Below are positions 58,100 to 64,000 of a DNA stretch of 64,000 nucleotides, in pieces; within the stretch, counting starts at the first letter, position 1; each line of letters begins with the position of its first letter. A program made the position numbers and the translations under genes. The notes below the pieces were generated by a model, which ran no database searches, was not told where the DNA came from, and saw only the letters and a list, made by a program, of their open reading frames with translations. Source of the DNA: Tetrapyrgos nigripes (Eukaryota; Basidiomycota; Agaricomycetes; Agaricales; Campanellaceae); NCBI GenBank assembly GCA_013368315.1, contig JAACJM010000074.1:124001-188000 (forward strand), written 5' to 3'.

Positions 58100-58950
58100 C
58101 TGACATCCTTTGCTTACTAAGGAGAGGTAGACATCAGGAAAAGCTTCATATACATTTTCATGCAATAAAGGGATGAAAAAGACCAAAAAATGTATGAGAA
58201 TGCAAGATTATGCAAATTATGCTCCTCATGCAAGTCCTTTCTTGAGTTCCAAAATTTATGCACAATTATGCATATCTTATGCAACGGAATGCATGGGTTA
58301 TACTCCTCTACTTGACAATATGCACAGACAGATATCTGGCAGTTATCACATTTGACACAACGAAATGAAGTTGAATAGCCAAAAGGTGTATTTATTAGCA
58401 ATGACTATGAAGTACAACCAGAACAACGAGCTACACTATCTACAAGCAATATTATCATACAAATAAACAACAGCCAAGACACAACCTGGACACCATAGCA
58501 AACAAAGCTTGTACATAAGAATTATTAGCGTAAGGAAGGAAGGATAGGGAGTGCTACATACATACCTCAGCATACGTCAATGAGCCATTCAATAAGATCT
58601 AGAGGCAAGGGTTTGGGAGGGGTGAGTCAGGGTCCATGCAAAAGGGTAAATTAAAGACATATGTACCTGAACGCGTATGGTGTGCTAAATTCTAGTGACC
58701 ACTATTAGTGTAAGGAAGGAAGGATAGAGAGTGCTGCATAAGTGTATGTCAAGAGGTGAGGGGTTGGGAGGGGTCAGTTAGTGTCCACACAAAAGGCAAA
58801 AAGAAGACGTACCTGAACACATACAGCATGCTAAATCCTGGTGACCAATAGGTACGACTCTGCATAGGCCAAAGAAAAGGCAACAGAAATATCAGACACT
58901 GGAATAGACAAACCATTCAGAGCATAGAACAATCAATAAACTCAAGGAAC
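58100..58950. repeat. Non-coding insertion-like block with tandem repeats inside the transposase gene
   Basis: Between FIRLKGRTDKYSMQ (58050) and KEHLYSRKTGKK (58951) the expected coding sequence is missing. The block has TTATGC/GCATAA-rich sequence (58170-58290) and two imperfect ~175-bp direct units starting GTGTAAGGAAGGAAGGATAG (near 58530 and 58709). No TSD was found. Confidence 0.5.
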
Positions 58951-59931
58951 ACCTGTACTCACGGAAAACCGGCAAGAAGGATAACATTTCGGACAAGGAG
59001 CGCAGCCAAATCAGAGTTGTTCTCAACCAGATCTACTCCCACAAAGTACTCCACATCAACTACACCAGCTTTGACATGTGCTGGTGCCAAGACTCTATCA
59101 ACCCTTGGACCCAATCCGACATCATGGTCCTCAGTGACGGCTCTGACAGCGAGCAGTACTGGTATGCTCGCATCATAGGCATTTATCATGCTAATGTCAG
59201 GTTTGCCAACAGGCTAGCGGAACCGATGGAATTCCTTTGGGTGCGATGGTTTGGCCCAGACAATGGGCACACGTCAGGTTGGAACAAGAAATGACTGCCT
59301 CGACTTGGCTTTATAGATGGCCATAAAGATTGTTCATTTGGTTTCTTGGATCCAGAGAAGGTCGTCAGGGCAGTACATCTCATACCGACATTTGCATTGG
59401 GAAAAATGAAGACAATAATGGGACTGTTGATAGTGAGAAGGCCTTCTGACAATGATGAGGATTGGTGGAGGTACTACATTAATATGTGAGTTTATCTTTT
59501 TCTTCTGAATATGATAATCACTCACCATTACCCTTTGTAGATTTGTAGACCATGACATGGTTGTGTGCTTCATCCCTAATCTTCAACTTGGCTGTCATAG
59601 ATGAGCCAAAAAACATCAATCTCCACCTCTGCCTATCATTCCAGAAGACGAAAACATGGATACAGAAGAATCTATTGAGCAACACCCTTTACCACAGCTT
59701 CCGCTTGAAAGACCCCCAGAGAATCTGGCCCATGATGTACATCTTGACCCAGATACCAATGAAGAGTGGGCAGACTATGGATATGATGGCGGTATTGATG
59801 AGGAGGAAGGTGAGGAAATCAAGAGAGAAGCTGAAGATGGAGACATGGATATTGGGCCAGAAGATGGTGAGAAGCTGCTTAATTATGACATTGAGACATT
59901 GGACCAGGAGGGATACGGCCAGTTGTAGTCA

Positions 59932-60659
59932 CAATAGAGGCCACCAGCTTAAGAGGTTGTTTCAGGATTAACGACGTGTATTGCAACTAGATAGATACAA
60001 TCATATAGTAATATGTATTGAAAATGACTCCATAAGCAAGTCGTTGGGGTGTCCTGTGAGTGGTAAAAACATGACAATACCAAAGCAAAGTTTTAGTACA
60101 TATTCAGAAAGATTATTAATGGTACAAAGGTGCTCACCTGAGAACAAGTATTACCAATCACCAAGCATCCCCCTTCCACAGTACTCTTTCAGGACAATGG
60201 AACAATTGTGGTCATCAGTGGATTTGTAGTCGGTGGGTAGAAAAAGAAAGAAAACTCTCAAAGAACACCAGGGCAATAGGTTCCATTGACAATGCATGAT
60301 GGCATATGTGCCAATGTGTACCTTCCTTACGATCAAGGCTGCCCCAGCTTCAAGGAAAGCCGGACAAGAATGTGTGTACAAGTACTTGACGTGCTAGTGC
60401 TACTCTGCGCGTTATGAGTACAGGGGAAGAACAGGGTTCCAAATTGACATGTCATTTGCATCTGCTTTTATCTGACAATTAGCCGAGCGACCAGAACTAG
60501 AACCAGTGACATTAATAACGATCTTGCCCCCCAAGCTTTTTTGCAGGCTGGTGGCACAGTCCATTGGAAAGCGCTCATAATTTTAGCGCACATCTATGAG
60601 TTTCTGCCACTTTTTTTACTGATATCTTGTAGTGAGAGCATATGGGTTAACCTGTTCAG
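59932..60659. other. 3' flank of the transposase, no gene
   Basis: Only short frames on both strands. I see nothing recognisable until the subterminal CATCCTG array begins near 60665. Confidence 0.45.
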
Positions 60660-61160
60660 AAATATTCATCCTGACCTTCACTGGTCATGCTTAACCTGCC
60701 TGGAAGATACTGTCCACGCACCTCAGGGTGTATCCCTGATACATCCTGCACAGCATGTACATACTCAACATCCTGTTTTAACTGTAACAGGACATGAACA
60801 TCCTGGAAGTGTCCTGTACAGTACACATCATCCTGCAATACCCTGTGCAGACTATAATCAGCGTATTGACCTGAACCACGTAGTCTACATTCTGTATACT
60901 ACGTGTACATCCCCTACCACAATGCCTGACCATTTCCAGATGTTCCCAGGCCTGCAACAGTCTCTGGGCTTTTGCTGATGTTGGTACCATTCCAGTGGAA
61001 TAGTTACCTTCGAGTTGAAGGTCTTGTGCAGCTTCGTGTGGATCTAAATGGCAATGTCACTGACAGAGAAGTTCTTAAAGACACTTTGCAAGAGCAAGTC
61101 GCACAAACACATGTAGGTACACACCTGTTGTATCTCATTAAATGAGGTCAGATTGAAGAA

Positions 61161-61740
61161 GAGTAAGCTTGAAGGTCCTGAAGATGGCGAAGAAGAAGAA
61201 AGAAAAAAGTGCTGGAAGGAAAGCAAAGGAATGAGATGGTTTTGGGAACCTGATGGTCCAGTGGATTTGAGGCCTCAATGGGGTGCTATGCCCAAATTCC
61301 AATGCATATGCTTTTTTAGCTAATCAGTAGGGCATTTTGTAAGTCATTATTTGGTCAGTGTCTGCTCAACTATGTGGCTTTGAGTCTATTTTTATGAATA
61401 CTTGTTACCGTTCGTGTTCAGTTTCAGAGGAACTATGGTCTGAAGAAGCCAGACGAGTAGTACGTTGTGTGTTTAGGAACTTCAGTGATGCTGGCCTGGA
61501 CTTGGTATTAAGGCAAGTCCCTCCTATGCTCAGGGTCTAAATTTGACTGCACATACCTACTACAGTATACTCTCTCATAACGCATATCCCAAGGTTACAG
61601 GCTGGAAGTATGTGTTATGGGAGAGTATGTGCTACAAGGAAGTCCAAAAAATCGGACCCAAATTGGCTAATACAGGGCCCAGGTGTATGCATAAGGATTC
61701 TTTTCATAGTTACTCTCCTTTGGATAGACTGGTATCAGGT
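61161..61740. other. No firmly recognised gene
   Basis: The region may contain upstream exons of the DUF6698-like gene that follows (a Lys-rich stretch on the plus strand at 61160-61230, and a frame at 61358-61540), but no conserved block is visible. Confidence 0.35.
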
Positions 61741-61749
61741 CCTCTGCGC

Positions 61750-63293
61750 TGGTTTGGAGTGCGAAGAGATCATCCAACCTGGAGAAGTCAAGACTGATGA
61801 GGAGGATGAACTGTACGTTCTTTTTACCTACTCTTCTCGATCATATTACTGACCTTATGCTTTAGCTGCTGGATGTATGCGCTGTACAACTTTCTGAAGG
61901 AGACAATTCCTAACATGGAGGAGGAGCTTGAGGGCTGCATTGAAGAGGATTCTCTTCAAGAGCTCATTGGCTCAGTACGTTATCCAATGTCCTTTATGTT
62001 TTTTCGTTCCCTGACTGTATCCATAGATGAACGAGGCCATCAGTAATGTTATCTCACAAGACATCTTTTCGCTTAAAGGTCCCATCCTTGACTATGCCCT
62101 CAAATACCTAATTTCCCCTACTTCACCCCCAACATCAAACCCAATGGGATCAAGTCCGAAGAGCGAGGTTGGAACCACCCTCAGATCACACGTCTCCTAG
62201 TTCCACCCACCAAGCTGAAAGTGTTTCTCAAGGATCCTGACGAGTAATTCTCTTGATTGACATGCATATATGTACTGATTTATGTCTAGATTTTGTGCCG
62301 AGGTCCATGAACACACAATCAAGATCAGCCATCGACACTTTCCATCCTTCTTCTACTGGGATGCAGGTGTTGAGGCTTCCAAGGGTGCGCGTCATAGTGG
62401 CACTCACCTCCTCACCAGCCATCTCCTATACAAGGTACATCACTTGGTCAATGCCTGCCGTCAACTGATCATATTTCCCAGGTCCACATACACCTCTTTC
62501 AGTGAGAAAAACACGTTAAAGTTTCAACCTGACAAGCCCAAAGAACACTTCAACGTTTACAATGCTGGCAAGGCTCAACAATATGGGCTCGAGAAGGTCA
62601 CCTATGCTCAAATTGCTTACACGACCCTGATGGTATGCTCCGTCTCTCTTTCATTATTGTGATTACTCACCCCTTCTTGTTTAGACTTGGCATGCCCTCA
62701 GTGGTGCCAACAGCTGGTGTCTTGACGATGGTGCTGTGGACAAACATGCAGGTTTCAAGCTCGTCAATGCCTTGTTTGAGGACGATCGCCTCTGCAACGA
62801 GCAGCTCAACAATGAGTTGCTGGAGGACTGGAATGAGTACGTGACCCATTATCGTCTACCTTCCTTTCACTAACTTTGCTTCAGAGCAATTGGTTGGATG
62901 TTTCCAGGTCCCAATGAGTCAGATGGACTTGAAGACAATGATGACGAAGACTCCTTCCTCAACCAATGGCAAACTTGCAACAACCTCATGGCCAAAGAAG
63001 AAGCTGCTGCTGAGAAGGCCAAAGCAGAGGCTGCTGCTGCCACTGAGAAGGCGCGAGCGGTTGCTGCTGCTGGTGATGGATCTTCTGACAGCTCTAGCCC
63101 TCCTCCTTCCAATGGCAACACGACTTCTGATGGCCCCAGTCCTTCTGATGGGAACACTACTTCTTCTGACAATGCTGGGACTTCTTCATCAGCGCCATCT
63201 TCGTCTTCCTCTAGTGGTGGTAACCAGCCTTCCAAGAAACCTCGTTGTAAACTGGTAAGTATTTCTAGGTGCTATAGTGATGCTTATTACTGA
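61750..63293 (+). pseudogene. DUF6698-like protein gene, copy 2
   Basis: Exons in order: ECEEIIQPGEVKTDEEDEL (61754-61812), YALYNFLKETIPNMEEELEG..EEDSLQELIG (61868-61975), NEAISNVISQDIFSLKGPIL (62026-62100), then after a frame change IKSEERGWNHPQITRLLVPP with TKLKVFLKDPDE (62145-62245), EVHEHTIKISHRHFPSFFYWD (62298-62360), GTHLLTSHLLYKVHHLVNAC, FPRSTYTSFSEKNTLKF and GLEKVTYAQIAYTTLM (to 62632), TWHALSGANSWCLDDGAV (62682-62740), LLEDWNE, AIGWMFPGPNESDGLEDNDD and an Ala/Lys coiled-coil-like then Ser-rich tail (63300). It parallels copy 1 exon by exon. The frame change near 62110-62145 suggests one indel, so I call it a probable pseudogene. Function unknown; no transposase partner is visible before the window ends. 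Confidence 0.55.
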
Positions 63294-63370
63294 TGCTGTC
63301 AAGGTTGTCGATACACTCAATAACCACCCAAGTCACACGATACGAGGAGACAAGTTACAAACGAATAGAT

Positions 63371-63395
63371 TGAGAGAGAGAGAGAGAGAGAGAGA
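63371..63395. repeat. (GA)n microsatellite
   Basis: About twelve GA dinucleotides in a row, downstream of the DUF6698-like gene. Its complement produces the Leu/Ser-rich minus-strand frame, which is not a gene. Confidence 0.9.
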
Positions 63396-63500
63396 TGAAG
63401 TAGTAAGCAGACTAGACTCTACACTGCGTAGTAGTAGTACAGAGCAGAGACGAAGTGAATGAACTAAGGAATAGGTTACAAAAGATAGTGGGTATATACA

Positions 63501-64000
63501 GTGGCCAAAAAAATTGTCCACATTTTTGGCACTTTTGGAAAGATTGCTGATTTAAGAGCTATTGAGCAGAAATCTCAAAACATGGCTGGTGGTAGCAAGA
63601 AAGCCTTTGATTAGAGCTACAATAATCTGTCTGTTTTGTCTTATTTGGCCAAGTATCTGTGGAGTTATGATTGATTTAAAACTGTATGTCATTTGGACAA
63701 TTTTTTGAGTTGCCACTTCAAAATCATTATTGCAATAACCTGATGTGTGTCATTTTCCCTCTCAAATGTCATCATTTCTGTCACATCTTGCTGTACCATG
63801 AATTTATCTCTCTTTTCTCACACATGCTGGGGCATATTTGCCCCAAAATAATTGGTTTTGGTCTTATCTGAGAAAATAACCCACTTCTAGCCTTCTACAG
63901 CCCGGTCTTTTTACATCTGTGCAAACTTCAAGTGAGCCTTGCTGCAAGTCACTGTAAGTTTGCACTTGTTCTGTGTTTTGGAGATCGCCACAAGACGTTT
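63501..64000 (-). mobile_element. Third Tc1/mariner copy, internally deleted, runs off the right edge
   Basis: It begins with the same terminus as 12718 (CAGTGGCCAAAAAAATTGTC), preceded by TA at 63499-63500, and matches that arm to about 63745. It then jumps to the reverse complement of the transposase interior of the NLR copy (matching about 13650 down to 13380). The element is thus in minus orientation with a deletion joining arm and interior. Confidence 0.85.

Larger units (their letters stand above)
52649..59931 (+). pseudogene. Second Plavaka/CACTA-like transposase, split and degraded
   Basis: Start MSSFICPGCREDFGTSTRLSKH (zinc-finger-like, 52649) followed by an immediate stop/frame loss. 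Exon 52896-53780 ends in NNILGHHKF..DVKRCSTNKVLKQMDDY and a TGA at 53778-53780, then FHYTPFKLFQE and ELYNSNT (54005), where the 2.3-kb element interrupts. It resumes at TFLEEYKCVQ (56330) with MAYSDETQVATFGEESMWP, SKYECGKPTSFAAHHMAYIP, then FLRVYEEGIVLTCSDSF, YSADYPEK, GNHPCPHCFVEKDKIH (56900-57000), TPDILHEFELGVWKGV (57265-57310), NVPTFGQDTVRK, FNINTYKTHALGHYVHFIR (57970-58030), HKVLHINYTSFD, DIMVLSDGSDSEQYWYARI, MEFLWVRWFGP, GFLDPEKVVRAVHLIP (59340-59400) and an acidic tail. The layout matches long basidiomycete transposase-like proteins related to Plavaka. Several frameshifts (about 56690) and stops make it inactive. Confidence 0.75.
47082..60980. mobile_element. 13.9-kb CACTA-like element with passenger gene
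   Basis: Perfect 17-bp terminal inverted repeats CATCAGCAAAAGCCCAG at both ends, flanked by TT (47080-47081, 60981-60982). Removing the element rejoins an ALDH exon, so the ends are exact. Subterminal ACAGGATG / GTACAGG units on the left (47290-47320, 48950-49040) and CATCCTG / TCCTGTAC on the right (60660-60850) are inverted with respect to each other, as expected for transposase-binding arrays. Contents: a nested Tc1 element, a DUF6698-like gene (minus), a divergent Plavaka-like transposase (plus) and a nested 2.3-kb element. Confidence 0.85.
45905..61160 (-). pseudogene. Aldehyde dehydrogenase copy C, fragments scattered by insertions
   Basis: Pieces align to copies A and B in order on the minus strand: the LHKTFNSKVTIPLEWYQ exon at 60983-61055 and its continuation HQIIQVAQMLQ at 47046-47080; the rest of that exon at 46410-46442; and the EINSVMERTI-type exon at 45905-45962. 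The upstream leader matches copy B to about 61160. Between them sit a solo LTR (45963-46228), a hAT-like element (46443-47045) and the 13.9-kb element (47082-60980). Only the 5' third of the gene is represented; everything 3' of the second exon is missing. It is non-functional. Confidence 0.75.

Noticed and set aside
62898..63293. Ala/Lys and Ser-rich frame as an independent gene
   Set aside because: It continues the DUF6698-like gene: copy 1 has the matching MFP.P exon in the same position.

Overview
The window reads as nuclear DNA of a filamentous basidiomycete, most likely an Agaricomycete. Four things point there: short spliced introns of about 50-70 bp with GT..AG ends; a NACHT-WD40 NLR gene of the mushroom type; a seven-membrane-segment protein of the DUF6533 type; and Plavaka-like (CACTA-related) transposases accompanied by DUF6532- and DUF6698-like genes, families I know only from basidiomycetes. 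Family names come from recalled sequence patterns, not from a search. I see no rRNA, convincing tRNA or CRISPR array.

Layout. 0-7 kb is non-coding and repeat-rich: a SINE-sized repeat family, the end of a hAT element, and a 1.37-kb hAT-like element with an 8-bp target-site duplication (TSD). 7-11.5 kb is copy A of an aldehyde dehydrogenase (ALDH3 / fatty-aldehyde type) pseudogene, interrupted by two transposons. 11.7-18.6 kb is one large NLR pseudogene (N-terminal linker, NACHT, 14 WD40 blades) broken by a Tc1 element, a 366-bp repeat, a stop and a frameshift. About 19.7-29.4 kb is a large element: a DUF6532-like gene (minus), itself split by a 2.84-kb foldback element, facing a Plavaka-like transposase (plus). 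29.5-30.3 kb holds a Ty3/gypsy gag remnant. 32-36.6 kb is ALDH copy B, an inverted duplicate of the copy A region, also carrying its own insertions.

37-43 kb is the only stretch that looks like ordinary host sequence: a probable small secreted cysteine-rich peptide gene at 38.7 kb and an intron-rich DUF6533-type membrane protein gene at 41-43 kb. 45.9-61.2 kb is ALDH copy C, carrying a solo LTR, a hAT-like element and a 13.9-kb CACTA-like element whose ends I can define by 17-bp inverted repeats and a 2-bp TSD. That element contains a degraded Tc1 transposon, a DUF6698-like gene (minus) and a second, more distant Plavaka-like transposase (plus) that is itself split by a 2.3-kb element with an 11-bp TSD. 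61.7-63.3 kb is a second DUF6698-like gene, and a third Tc1 copy runs off the right edge.

Most useful observations. (1) Both large elements share one design: a transposase and a DUF gene transcribed divergently, which suggests two-gene mobile systems in the style of CACTA TNPD/TNPA. (2) Three ALDH copies let insertion sites be read by comparison, giving precise ends for several otherwise anonymous elements. (3) Repeated premature stops of the kind made by C-to-T change (CGA to TGA, CAG to TAG) suggest methylation- or RIP-like decay.
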